Positions 52,323 through 60,798 of a stretch of 64,000 nt of DNA are shown here, in pieces (position 1 is the stretch's first letter; each line of letters opens with the position of its first letter). Where the stretch lies: the NCBI GenBank assembly GCA_024123955.1, contig CP099652.1:4526001-4590000 (forward strand). The letters are read 5' to 3'. The notes beneath the pieces are model-generated. The model saw only the letters and a program-made list of their open reading frames with translations, was not told the DNA's origin and did no database searches. The translations under genes and the position numbers were made by a program. The DNA is from Oxalobacteraceae bacterium OTU3CINTB1 (GTDB lineage: Bacteria > Pseudomonadota > Gammaproteobacteria > Burkholderiales > Burkholderiaceae_D).

Positions 52323-55300
52323 TTAGACCACGGATGCCAGCATCTGCATCAGCTTATCGACACTGAACGGCTTGAGCAGCAATTGCGCGCCCTCCAGCGG
52401 AAAGCGCGGATGCTGGCCGCTGGCAAAGATGATACGCAGGTCGGGCCGCAACGCGCGGGCGCGCGCCGCCAGCACCTCGCCGGACAGGTCCGGCAGCGAG
52501 ATATCGGTGATCATCACATCCACCGCTTCCCCTTGCAGCAACACCAGCGCGGCGGCCGCGTCGCCGGCCGGCAGCACCGTATGGCCCAGCAGTTCCAGCA
52601 GTTCGGTGGTGGTCTCGCGCAGTTCCTGCTCGTCCTCCACCAGCACGATGCGCAAGCCGGCCGCGCCGGCGGCGTTGTCGGCCGCCACCATGGCAGCCGC
52701 CGGCGGCTGCGCCGCCAGCTGCACCTGATGCTGGCGGTTGGCCAGCACATGGCGCACCTTGCGCGCCAGCGCCTCGCGCGTATAAGGCTTGCCCAGCAAA
52801 TCGACGCCGGCGTCGAGCCGGCCGCCATGCACGATGGCGTTTTCCGTGTAGCCGGACGTGAACAGCACCGCGATGCCCGGCAGCCGCTCGCGCGCCTTGC
52901 GCGCCAGTTCGGGACTGCGCAGCGCGCCCGGCATCACCACGTCGGTGAACAGCAGGTCGATTTGCAGGCCGCTGTCGATGATGCTCAGCGCACTGGCCGC
53001 GTCGTTCGCCTTGAGCACGCGGTAACCGAGCTCGCTGAGCATTTCGACCACGGTGGCGCGCACGCCGTCGTCATCCTCGGCCACCAGGATGGTTTCCTGG
53101 CCGCCCACCACCGCGCGCATTTCCGGCGGCGCCGGCGCATCCTCGACCTCGGTCGAACGGGGCAGGTACAGCTTGACGGTGGTGCCGCTTCCCGGTTCGC
53201 TGTAGATCTTCACGTGGCCGCCGGACTGGCGCGCGAAGCCGTACACCATCGACAATCCCAGACCGCTGCCCTTGCCTTCCGGCTTGGTCGAGAAGAACGG
53301 ATCGAACGCCTGCGCCAGCACCTCGGGACTCATGCCGCTGCCGGTGTCGCTGATGGCGATCATCACGTACTGGCCCGCCGCCAGCTCCGGATGGGTGGCG
53401 GCGTATTGGTCGTCGAGCATGGCGTTGCCCACCTCGATGGTCAGCCTGCCCACGCCGTCCATGGCGTCGCGCGCGTTGATGCACAGGTTGAGCACCGCGT
53501 TCTCCACCTGCGCGGTGTCGACCAGCGTGTTCCACAAGCCGCCGGAGATGACCGTCTCAACCTCGATCTCCTCGCCCAGCGAACGGCGCAGCATGTCCTC
53601 CATGCCGGCGATGAAGCGGCCGATCTTGACCACCCTTGGATCGAGTGCCTGGCGCCGGCCGAACGCCAGCAGATAGCTGGCCAGCTTGGCGCCGCGCGTG
53701 ACGCCCGCCAGCGCGTGCTCGAGACGCTTTTCGGCGCGCGCGTTGCCCTTGACGTCGCCGCTGAGCAGTTGCAGGTTGCCGGAGATGACCTGCAGCAGAT
53801 TGTTGAAGTCATGCGCCACGCCGCCGGTCAGCTTGCCGATCGCCTCCATCTTCTGCGACTGCTGCAGCGCCGCCGCCGTGCGGCGCATTTCGTCGGCCGC
53901 CGCCCGTTCGGCCGTCATGTCGCGGCCCACGGCGTGCACGAAACGCTCGTCCGGCACGGCGGTCCACGACAGGATCGCGTGGCCGCCGCCCTTGCGCAAG
54001 GTGCGGTTCTCGAACTTGAAGGTATGCCGGCCCTCGGCCAGCGAGGCCATCTCCGCCATCGACGCGGCCATGTCGTCCGGGTGGATCAGCTTATACAGCG
54101 ATGTGCCGATCACCTCCGCCTCCTCCCAACCCAGCAGGCGGGTGAAGGCGGGATTGACGGCGCTGACCCAGCCGTCCAGCGACACCACCATCATCACGTC
54201 GGTCGAATAGCGCCACATGCGGTCGCGCTCCGCGGTGCGCTCGGCCACCTGCTGCTGCAGCTTGTAGGCGGTCGATTTCTGGTCTTCGATATCGGTGCTG
54301 GTGCCGACCCAGCGCTGCACCACGCCGTGGTCGTCGACGATCGGCAAGGCGCGCACAAGGTGCCAGCGGTAGATGCCGTCGGCGCGGCGGATGCGGTACT
54401 CGGTCTCGAAGGTCTGGCCGGTGGCCACCGCCACGATCCACGCCTGGCTGGCGGCCGGCAGGTCCTCCGGGTGCACGATCTCGGCCCAGCGGTTGTCATC
54501 CAGCTCGCCGGGCCGGGTGCCGGAATAGCGGTAAACCTGATCGTTGAACCAGTCCAGGCCACCGTCGCCGTTGGCCTGCCAGACCTGGCTCGGAATGGTT
54601 TGCGCCAAGGTGCGGAAGGTGTTTTCGCTGGCGCGCAACAGGTTCTCGGCCATCACGCGGTCGGTCACGTCGGCGCCCTGCACGAAGATGCCCCACACGG
54701 CGCCCGCGGTGTCGCGCAGCGGCTGATAGACGAAATCGAGGAAGCGCTCGCGCGGCGGGCGGTCGCCGGTGGCGGCCAGGAAGAACGGCACGGCCGTGCC
54801 GGACCAGGTCTCGCCGGAGGCATACAGTTTATCGAGCAGGCCGACGAAGCCCTGGCTGTTGGCCTCCGGCAGCGCCTCGCGCAGCGGCAGGCCGATCAGC
54901 TCGCGCTGGCCGACCAGCGCCAGGTAGGCCGGGTTGGCCGACAGGAAAACATGGTCGGGACCGGACAGCATCGCCATGAAGCCGGGCGCCTGCTCGAACA
55001 TGATGCGCATGCGCTCGGCCTCGTCGAGCAAGCGCCGCTCGGCCTTGACCTTGGCGGTGGTCTCGATCACCAGCACCATCACGCCGACCGGCGTGCCGGC
55101 CTCGTCGAGCACCGGCGAATAGTCCAGGTCCAGCCAGATCTGTTCCGGCCCGCCGTTGCGGTTGACCGTCAGCTGCTGGTCCTTGTAGACCAGCGTCTGT
55201 CCCGCCAGTCCGACCTTGATCACGTGGTCGTTGAAGTCGGCGATCTCCGGCCACGCCTCGCGCACGTTCGATCCCAGCGACATCGGATGGCGCCCGGCGG

Positions 55301-55508
55301 CGAACACCGAATAGCCGTCGTTGTAGATCATCACCCCCTCCTCGCGCATCAGCAGCACGATCGGCAACGTCGAGCGCAGCACCAGCGCCACCGTCGTTTG
55401 CAGCGACTGAGGCCAGGCGTCGATCGGGCCGAGCGCGGTCTTGCTCCAATCGTGGGAAGCAATGATCTGCGCAAGTTGGCCGCCGCCTTGGAGGAAGGGA
55501 TAAGTCAC
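52323..55508 (-). CDS. Multi-PAS hybrid histidine kinase with two receivers
   Basis: About 1061 residues from GTG 55508 (an upstream GTG at 55574 is also in frame; start uncertain). Four PAS units: about 20-150 (DWSKTALGPIDAWPQSLQTT), 165-285, 300-425 (RASENTFRTLAQTIPSQVWQ) and 435-560. HisKA with phospho-His in GKLTGGVAHDFNNLLQVISG, ATPase (DTGSGMSPE; GKGSGLGLSMVYGFARQSGG), receiver 1 (LVAEDDDGV; LLFTDVVMPGALRS) and receiver 2 (VLVEDEQEL; MITDISLPDLSG; LKPFS). No TM helices, so it is cytosolic. The outermost PAS and receiver resemble the PAS-REC protein at 10254. Divergent from fur. Confidence 0.9.
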   Translation of the reverse strand: MTYPFLQGGGQLAQIIASHDWSKTALGPIDAWPQSLQTTVALVLRSTLPIVLLMREEGVMIYNDGYSVFAAGRHPMSLGSNVREAWPEIADFNDHVIKVGLAGQTLVYKDQQLTVNRNGGPEQIWLDLDYSPVLDEAGTPVGVMVLVIETTAKVKAERRLLDEAERMRIMFEQAPGFMAMLSGPDHVFLSANPAYLALVGQRELIGLPLREALPEANSQGFVGLLDKLYASGETWSGTAVPFFLAATGDRPPRERFLDFVYQPLRDTAGAVWGIFVQGADVTDRVMAENLLRASENTFRTLAQTIPSQVWQANGDGGLDWFNDQVYRYSGTRPGELDDNRWAEIVHPEDLPAASQAWIVAVATGQTFETEYRIRRADGIYRWHLVRALPIVDDHGVVQRWVGTSTDIEDQKSTAYKLQQQVAERTAERDRMWRYSTDVMMVVSLDGWVSAVNPAFTRLLGWEEAEVIGTSLYKLIHPDDMAASMAEMASLAEGRHTFKFENRTLRKGGGHAILSWTAVPDERFVHAVGRDMTAERAAADEMRRTAAALQQSQKMEAIGKLTGGVAHDFNNLLQVISGNLQLLSGDVKGNARAEKRLEHALAGVTRGAKLASYLLAFGRRQALDPRVVKIGRFIAGMEDMLRRSLGEEIEVETVISGGLWNTLVDTAQVENAVLNLCINARDAMDGVGRLTIEVGNAMLDDQYAATHPELAAGQYVMIAISDTGSGMSPEVLAQAFDPFFSTKPEGKGSGLGLSMVYGFARQSGGHVKIYSEPGSGTTVKLYLPRSTEVEDAPAPPEMRAVVGGQETILVAEDDDGVRATVVEMLSELGYRVLKANDAASALSIIDSGLQIDLLFTDVVMPGALRSPELARKARERLPGIAVLFTSGYTENAIVHGGRLDAGVDLLGKPYTREALARKVRHVLANRQHQVQLAAQPPAAAMVAADNAAGAAGLRIVLVEDEQELRETTTELLELLGHTVLPAGDAAAALVLLQGEAVDVMITDISLPDLSGEVLAARARALRPDLRIIFASGQHPRFPLEGAQLLLKPFSVDKLMQMLASVV

Positions 55509-55631
55509 TATGTTCCGGAAAATAAATGTTGTCCGGAGATTATAGTTTGTCCTGAACACAAAAAGGCCACGCACGCATCAATACTGCGTTGCCAAAGAAA
55601 TAAAATCCGGATATAGTGCGAGCTAGCGTGC

Positions 55632-55654
55632 GAATAAGAATCATTATCATCATC
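55632..55654. promoter_or_regulatory. Fur box upstream of fur
   Basis: GAATAAGAATCATTATCATC followed by ATC: close to the Fur consensus GATAATGATAATCATTATC. It starts 33 bases before the fur ATG, so autoregulation by iron-loaded Fur is expected. It lies in the gap shared with the divergent hybrid kinase, which might also be affected. Confidence 0.85.
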
Positions 55655-55664
55655 AGAGAGTCGT

Positions 55665-56117
55665 ATGGATATCCCTCAAGAGTTGCGCAAGCTTGGCCTG
55701 AAGGCCACCCTCCCCCGTCTGCGCATCCTGCAACTGTTCCAGGAATCGAAAAGCAAGCATTTGAACGCGGACGACGTCTACCGCCTGCTGCACGACGAAA
55801 ACATCGACATGGGACTGGCCACCGTGTACCGGGTACTGATGCAGTTCGCCGACGCCGGCATCCTGATCCGCCGCCACTTCGAGTCGGTGGCCTCGGTATT
55901 CGAGCTCAACGAGGGCGGCCACCACGACCACCTGATCTGCACCAACTGCGGCAAGATGGAGGAATTCCTCGACGCCGAGATCGAGGCGCGCCAGGAGGCG
56001 GTGGCCAGGGAGCGCAACTTCGTACTGCACGAGCACGCGCTGTCGCTGTACGGCTTTTGCGGCGACTGCGCCGACAACATCAATCCGCTCGCGGCAAGGA
56101 AGCTGCGGCGTTCCTGA
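55665..56117 (+). CDS. fur: Ferric uptake regulator
   Basis: 150 residues. DNA-binding winged helix (LKATLPRLRILQLFQES; MGLATVYRVLMQFADAGILI) and C-terminal dimerisation domain with HHDHLICTNCGKMEEF (C92, C95) and CGDC (C132, C135), the zinc-site cysteines. Length and motifs are those of true Fur rather than Zur. The Fur box lies just upstream. Its last 38 bp overlap the convergent response regulator gene. Confidence 0.95.
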   Translation: MDIPQELRKLGLKATLPRLRILQLFQESKSKHLNADDVYRLLHDENIDMGLATVYRVLMQFADAGILIRRHFESVASVFELNEGGHHDHLICTNCGKMEEFLDAEIEARQEAVARERNFVLHEHALSLYGFCGDCADNINPLAARKLRRS

Positions 56118-56481
56118 GGCAGGCGAGCAGCTGGCTGGCGTCGAACGGCTTGCTCAAAAAGCAGGCGGCGCCGCCCTGCAGCGCGCGTTTGCGCAGCGCC
56201 GCCTCGGGAAAGGCCGTCATCAGGATCAGCGGCAAGGTGCTGCCTTCCCGGCGCAACGCCTCCAGCAGCTCGATGCCGCTCATGCCGGGCATCTGCAGAT
56301 CGGTGATCACGCAATGAAACTGGCCGAGCGCGTCCGCGCCCTCGGCCAGCAACGCCTGGGCCGAATCGAAGGCCTGCGCCGCGTAGCCGTAGGAGCGCAG
56401 CAGGCTGCTCAAGCCGACGCGCACGGCGGCGTCGTCGTCGACGATGGCAATGTTACAAAAATGTGGTTCCGGATCAGACAC
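56080..56481 (-). CDS. Single-domain response regulator (FixJ-type receiver)
   Basis: 133 residues, receiver only. Acidic pair IAIVDDDAAV, phospho-acceptor Asp in VITDLQMPGMSGIELL, Thr in LILMTAFPE and Lys in FLSKPFDASQL. No DNA-binding domain follows. It resembles the receiver of the FixJ-like protein downstream (56716). It may serve as a phosphate sink or second target of the kinase at 57335. Its end overlaps fur. Confidence 0.88.
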   Translation of the reverse strand: MSDPEPHFCNIAIVDDDAAVRVGLSSLLRSYGYAAQAFDSAQALLAEGADALGQFHCVITDLQMPGMSGIELLEALRREGSTLPLILMTAFPEAALRKRALQGGAACFLSKPFDASQLLACLRNAAASLPRAD

Positions 56482-56618
56482 TGGGTGCTCCCATGTTCGA
56501 ACGGCGTCTCGCGGCCGTCCTGCGCATGGTGGAACAATACAGCCTCGCCGACATCCGGGAAATCATACGAGGGTATAGGTCCCCGCGGCCGTATCGGTTA
56601 AAGTCTGGCTTCCCCGCC

Positions 56619-56704
56619 GGGGTCAAGTCTGTCATTCGGACACGACCTTATGTTGAAAAACAGCGATACGCCTGGGTCCGTGTCCGAATGACAGACTTGA
56701 CCCC
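56619..56704. repeat. Perfect 26-bp inverted repeat with 34-base loop
   Basis: Arms 56619-56644 and 56679-56704: GGGGTCAAGTCTGTCATTCG + GACACG and its exact complement. It lies between the single-domain regulator and the LuxR-type regulator genes (56482-56715, otherwise gene-free). It resembles REP-like palindromes moved by RAYT transposases (inference). As RNA it would form a very stable hairpin at the 3' end of the two-component operon. Confidence 0.85.
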
Positions 56705-56715
56705 GAACGTTCTGG

Positions 56716-57348
56716 CTAGGCGAGGCCGAGCGCCTCGGCCATGCGCACCAGGTCGGCGAAGGTCTTGGCCTGCATCTTGCGCATGGCGTTGCCGCGATGG
56801 ATCTTGACAGTGATCTCGCTGGTGCCCACTTCGCCGGCGATCTGCTTGTTCATCAGGCCGCGCGCGGCCAGCGCCATGATTTCGCGCTCGCGCGGCGTCA
56901 GGCTTTCATAGCGCGCGGTGAGTCCCTGCAGCGCACCGTCGCGCAGGCGCCGCGCCTGGTCGGCCCGCAAGGCGGCGTCGATCGCGTCGAGCAGCTCCTG
57001 GTCGCGGAACGGCTTGGCCAGGAAGTCGATGGCGCCGGCCTTCATCGCCCGCACCGACATCGGGATGTCGCCGTGCCCGGTCATGAAGATGATTGGCAGC
57101 GCCACGCCGTCGCGCTGCAGGTCGGCCTGGAAATCGAGGCCGCTGACGCCCTGCAGCCGCACATCGAGCAGCAGGCAGCTGGTGACGTCGGCGCGCGGTT
57201 CGGCCATGAACTCGGCCACCGACGCGAAGGCGGCGATCCGCATGCCCACCGACCGCAAAAGGCTGGAAAGGGCTTCCCGCAGCGGCGCCTCGTCGTCGAC
57301 GATGTAGACCAGCGTTTCGGCGTAGTCAATGGAATCAATCTGGTTCAT
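56716..57348 (-). CDS. FixJ/NodW-family response regulator with LuxR-type helix-turn-helix
   Basis: 210 residues. Receiver about 10-125 (VYIVDDEAPLREALSSLLRS; Asp in CLLLDVRLQGVSGLDF; FLAKPFRDQELLDAI) and LuxR helix-turn-helix about 145-205 (SLTPREREIMALAARGLMNK; VGTSEITVKIHRGNAMRKMQ). Its start overlaps the end of the kinase gene by 14 bp, so the two are a coupled kinase-regulator pair. In FixJ relatives such proteins turn on genes for respiration or symbiosis; targets here are unknown. Confidence 0.93.
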   Translation of the reverse strand: MNQIDSIDYAETLVYIVDDEAPLREALSSLLRSVGMRIAAFASVAEFMAEPRADVTSCLLLDVRLQGVSGLDFQADLQRDGVALPIIFMTGHGDIPMSVRAMKAGAIDFLAKPFRDQELLDAIDAALRADQARRLRDGALQGLTARYESLTPREREIMALAARGLMNKQIAGEVGTSEITVKIHRGNAMRKMQAKTFADLVRMAEALGLA

Positions 57349-58795
57349 AGGCTGGCACGGAGAAGGTGATGATGGCGCCGTTCAGCGGCGTGTGCGGGGC
57401 GGGCTGGCCTACCCAGATGCGGCCGCCGTGGGTCTCGATAATGGAACGGCAAATCGGCAATCCCATGCCCATGCCGTCCTCCTTGGTGCTGTAGAACGCC
57501 TCGAACAGGCGCGGCGCGGCGTCGGCCGCGATGCCGGGGCCGGAGTCGCTCACGCTCAGTAGCGGCGCGCCGTCGGCGGTCAGGCCGGTGTGCAGCATCA
57601 GCACCGCTTGTCCAGGCGCGCAGGTGGCCATGGCCTGGCTGGCGTTCATCAGCAGATTGATGATCACCTGCTGCAGCTGCACGCGGTCGCCGCACACCGG
57701 CGGCAGTTGCGGCGCCAGGTCCAGCGTCAGCGCCACGCGGTGGGTATCGAGTTCGCGCCGCACCAGGTCCACGCTTTCCTCGGCGACGGCGTTCAGGTCC
57801 AGCACCGCGTGCTGCGGATCGCTGCGGCGCGCCAGCGCGCGGATGCGCCTGATCACGCCGGTGGCGCGTGCGCTCGCTTCCAGGATGCTGGCGACTGTGG
57901 CGCGCGCCTCGGCCAGGTCGGGCTGCGGACGGTTCATCCAGCGCAAACAGGCCTCGCCGTTGGTGGAAATCGCCGCCAGCGGTTGATTGACCTCGTGCGC
58001 GATGGAGGCCGCCAGTTCGCCCAGCATCGTCACGCGGGTGGCGTGCGCCAGCTGCACCTGGGCGCTGTGCAGCGCCTGTTCGGCCAGCACCGCCGCCGTG
58101 ACGTCGGTCACCGCGCCCAGGTATTCGCAGGCGCCCTGCTTGTCGTAGCGCGGCTCGGCCAGCACGTGCACATATTTCAGCTGGCCGTCCGGCAGCAGCA
58201 GGCGGTGGCGCAGATCGACCACGCCCTCCGCGCCGAGCGCCCGCTCCATCGCCGCGCGCACCAGCGGACGGTCGTCCGGCGCGCAGCGCTCCAGCACCCG
58301 CTCCATCGTCGGCGTCACGTCCAGCGGGTAGCCGAAGATGCGCGCCGCCTCGTCGGACCAGTACATTGCACCGTCTGGAGCCTTGAAACTGAAGCTGCCG
58401 GTTTTGCTGATGCGCTGAGTGCCGGCCAAAAACGCCTCGCTGCGGCGCAGCGCGTGCTCGCGCGCCAGCAACGCGTTGGTGGCGCTTTGTCCGCGCAGCG
58501 CCAGGAAGGCGGTGATGCTGATGGCGAGCAGGCCGACCATCATGCGCCCGGCGGCGGCGCCGGAGAACACCACCGTGTGCGTCAGCAGGTAGGAGGCGAC
58601 CGTCAACGCCAGGCAGATGCCGGTCACCAGCAGCACGCCGCGCCGCTGCCACACGCTTGCCGACAACAAGACCACCACCACGTACATCACGGCCACCGCC
58701 ATGTCCAGCGGCGTGAAGGTATCGACCGCGAAGATCAACAACGTCAAGCAAACCAACAACCCGGACAACCAGGGAGTGCGCGGTACCCGAAACAT
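57335..58795 (-). CDS. Membrane histidine kinase with PAS domain (FixL-like), partner of the LuxR-type regulator
   Basis: 486 residues. Four to five N-terminal TM helices (about 10-110: LSGLLVCLTLLIFAVDTFTP; MAVAVMYVVVVLLSASV), PAS about 125-245 (GTQRISKTGSFSFKAPDGAM), HisKA with phospho-His in LGELAASIAHEVNQPLAAIS and ATPase (NLLMNASQAMA; DSGPGIAADAA; GMGMGLPICRSI). The HisKA sequence is of the FixL/DctB group. AAGGA lies 6 bases before the ATG, and directly upstream of it is a heptamer repeat array. The signal is unknown; no haem-PAS residues are evident. Confidence 0.93.
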   Translation of the reverse strand: MFRVPRTPWLSGLLVCLTLLIFAVDTFTPLDMAVAVMYVVVVLLSASVWQRRGVLLVTGICLALTVASYLLTHTVVFSGAAAGRMMVGLLAISITAFLALRGQSATNALLAREHALRRSEAFLAGTQRISKTGSFSFKAPDGAMYWSDEAARIFGYPLDVTPTMERVLERCAPDDRPLVRAAMERALGAEGVVDLRHRLLLPDGQLKYVHVLAEPRYDKQGACEYLGAVTDVTAAVLAEQALHSAQVQLAHATRVTMLGELAASIAHEVNQPLAAISTNGEACLRWMNRPQPDLAEARATVASILEASARATGVIRRIRALARRSDPQHAVLDLNAVAEESVDLVRRELDTHRVALTLDLAPQLPPVCGDRVQLQQVIINLLMNASQAMATCAPGQAVLMLHTGLTADGAPLLSVSDSGPGIAADAAPRLFEAFYSTKEDGMGMGLPICRSIIETHGGRIWVGQPAPHTPLNGAIITFSVPAYEPD

Positions 58796-58803
58796 GCTGT
58801 CCT

Positions 58804-58858
58804 TATGAATTATGAATTATGAATTATGAATTATGAATTATGAATTATGAATTATGAA
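58804..58858. repeat. Heptanucleotide tandem repeat (TATGAAT, seven full units plus part)
   Basis: TATGAAT units occupy 58804-58852, with a partial unit to 58858, all perfect. The array lies between 9 and 63 bases upstream of the kinase start codon (minus strand), just outside its ribosome site. Seven-base repeats change length by slipped-strand mispairing. Confidence 0.9.
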
Positions 58859-59023
58859 ACAGGCAATCCCTCCCATTATAGGGGGGATCGCGCGGCTTGC
58901 GGCCTATACTCCGGATAGGTTTTTGCGCATTCCAGGTCCCTGCCCTGCCTTTTGAAAGGTTACAAACGGTACGCCAGATGGCACATTGGCATCCGTGACA
59001 AATGCCGAAGATCGGGAACGGGA

Positions 59024-60304
59024 ATGAGAAAAACAACACGGAGATGGGTCGCCGCCGGCATCGCGGCGCTGGCCGCCGGCGCACTGGCGGCGGCGTGGGT
59101 GGTGCAACCGGCGCTGGCGCCCGTCGCGCCGCCCGCCCCCGGCGGTTTCGACGCCGCCAGCGTGACGCGCGGCGCGCGCATCGTCGCCGTCGGCGATTGC
59201 ATGGTGTGCCACACCGCCGCCGGCGGCCGGCCCTACGCCGGCGGCCTGCCGCTGCGCACGCCCTTCGGCACCATCTACACCACCAACATCACGCCCGATG
59301 CCGCCACCGGCATCGGCAACTGGTCGCTGTCCGCGTTCACCCGCGCGCTGCGCCACGGCGTCTCCCGCGACGGCCATCTGCTGTATCCGGCCTTCCCCTA
59401 TATTCACTACACGCGGCTGACGGACGCCGACATCGGCGACGCCTACGCCTATCTGATGACGCGCGCGCCGGTGCAAGCGACATCGCCCGACAACCAGCTG
59501 ATTTTCCCACTGGGCTTCCGGCCATTGCTGGCGGGCTGGAACCTGCTCTACCTGCGCAGCGGTCCGAAACCGGACGATCCGGCCCGTGGCGCAGAATGGA
59601 ATCGGGGCCGCTATCTGGTGGACGGCGCCGGCCACTGCGCCTCCTGTCACAGCGCGCTGGACCCGATCGGCGGCGAGCGTAGTCCCGCCTTCGGTGGCGG
59701 CAATATCGATGGTTGGGACGCGCCGGCGCTGACGACGCTGCTGCGCGCGCCCAAGCCGTGGACCGCCGAACAACTGGCGGCGTACCTGCGCCATGGCTGG
59801 TCGCCGGAGCATGGCGCCGCCGCCGGGCCGATGGCGCCCGTCGCCCACAGCCTGTCGCTGGTGCCGCCGGAAGACACCAAGGCGATGGCGGCCTACCTGA
59901 TGTCCCTGCAGACGGCGACGGCGCCCGCGGCCCCGCCCCCCGCGCCGCCGGCCACCGGTGCGGACGCCGCCCGCATCCGCCAGGGCGGCACGCTGTTTGC
60001 CGGCGCCTGCGCCGGCTGCCACGGCGACGCCGCCCCGATGATGGCGGCCGGTGGCCGGCCGCCGCTCAACCTGAGCACCGCCGTCGCCGGCGACCGCCCC
60101 GACAACCTGATACAGATCGTATTGAACGGCGTGCCATGGACGCCAGCGCGTTCGGCCACCTTCATGCCGGCGTTCGCCGCCTCGCTCAACGACGCGCAGA
60201 TCGCCAGCATCGCCGCCTACGTCCGCGCCGACATCGGCAAGCGCGCGCCGTGGCCGAAGCTTGAGCGCCGCGTCACCGAGATTCGCAAGGAGAACCAGCC
60301 ATGA
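59024..60304 (+). CDS. Tri-haem cytochrome c subunit of a molybdenum hydroxylase complex
   Basis: 426 residues from MRKTTRRWVAAGIAALAAGA, a signal anchor (TM about 9-27). Three haem-c motifs: CMVCH (59-63), CASCH (205-209) and CAGCH (329-333). Region LPLRTPFGTIYTTNITPDAA is typical of the cytochrome subunits of membrane gluconate, alcohol and aldehyde dehydrogenases. It would take electrons from the Fe-S subunit to the respiratory chain. Overlaps the next gene by 4 bp (ATGA). Confidence 0.93.
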   Translation: MRKTTRRWVAAGIAALAAGALAAAWVVQPALAPVAPPAPGGFDAASVTRGARIVAVGDCMVCHTAAGGRPYAGGLPLRTPFGTIYTTNITPDAATGIGNWSLSAFTRALRHGVSRDGHLLYPAFPYIHYTRLTDADIGDAYAYLMTRAPVQATSPDNQLIFPLGFRPLLAGWNLLYLRSGPKPDDPARGAEWNRGRYLVDGAGHCASCHSALDPIGGERSPAFGGGNIDGWDAPALTTLLRAPKPWTAEQLAAYLRHGWSPEHGAAAGPMAPVAHSLSLVPPEDTKAMAAYLMSLQTATAPAAPPPAPPATGADAARIRQGGTLFAGACAGCHGDAAPMMAAGGRPPLNLSTAVAGDRPDNLIQIVLNGVPWTPARSATFMPAFAASLNDAQIASIAAYVRADIGKRAPWPKLERRVTEIRKENQP

Positions 60305-60798
60305 GCACACTCACCGTCAACGGCGTCACCCACACGCTCGACATCGATCCCTCCACGCCGCTGCTGTACGCGCTGCGCAACCAGCTGGAGCTGAACGGCG
60401 CCAAATTCGGCTGCGGCCTTGGCCAGTGCGGCGCCTGCACGGTGCTGCTGGACGACCAGCCGGTGTTCGGCTGCCTGACGCCGCTGGCCGCCTGCGAAGG
60501 GCGCCGCGTGCGCACCATCGAAAGCCTGGGCAGCGCCGCCCATCCCGGCCCGCTGCAGGCTTCCTTCATCCGGCACCAGGCGGCGCAATGCGGCTACTGC
60601 ATCGCCGGCATGGTGATGCGCGCGCAGGCGCTGCTCGAACAGAATCCGCAGCCCAGCGCGGCCCAGATCCGCGCCCACATGGAGCCCAACCTTTGCCGCT
60701 GCGGCACGCATATGCGCATCCTGGCGGCCATCGGCGAAGTGGCGGCCGCGCGCCGCGTCGCGCCCCTGGCGCACAAGGCGGCGGGGAGCAAGCCATGA
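60301..60798 (+). CDS. 2x[2Fe-2S] subunit of aldehyde/N-heterocycle dehydrogenase (IorA/NicA-like)
   Basis: 165 residues. Plant-type cluster Cys at C38, C43, C46 and C58 (FGCGLGQCGACTVLLDDQPV) and second cluster at C97, C100, C132 and C134 (CGYCIAGMVM; LCRCGTHMRI). It has no signal peptide: it is probably exported together with the Tat-dependent Mo subunit. Short relative to fused xanthine dehydrogenases, normal for the IorA group. Overlaps neighbours by 4 bp on both sides. Confidence 0.95.
   Translation: MSTLTVNGVTHTLDIDPSTPLLYALRNQLELNGAKFGCGLGQCGACTVLLDDQPVFGCLTPLAACEGRRVRTIESLGSAAHPGPLQASFIRHQAAQCGYCIAGMVMRAQALLEQNPQPSAAQIRAHMEPNLCRCGTHMRILAAIGEVAAARRVAPLAHKAAGSKP

Noticed and set aside
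55509..55574. Longer N-terminus of the hybrid kinase from GTG 55574
   Set aside because: The extra residues (MRGLFVFRTNYN) have no homology pattern and no ribosome site; GTG 55508 lies closer to the conserved PAS start, though it too is not certain.
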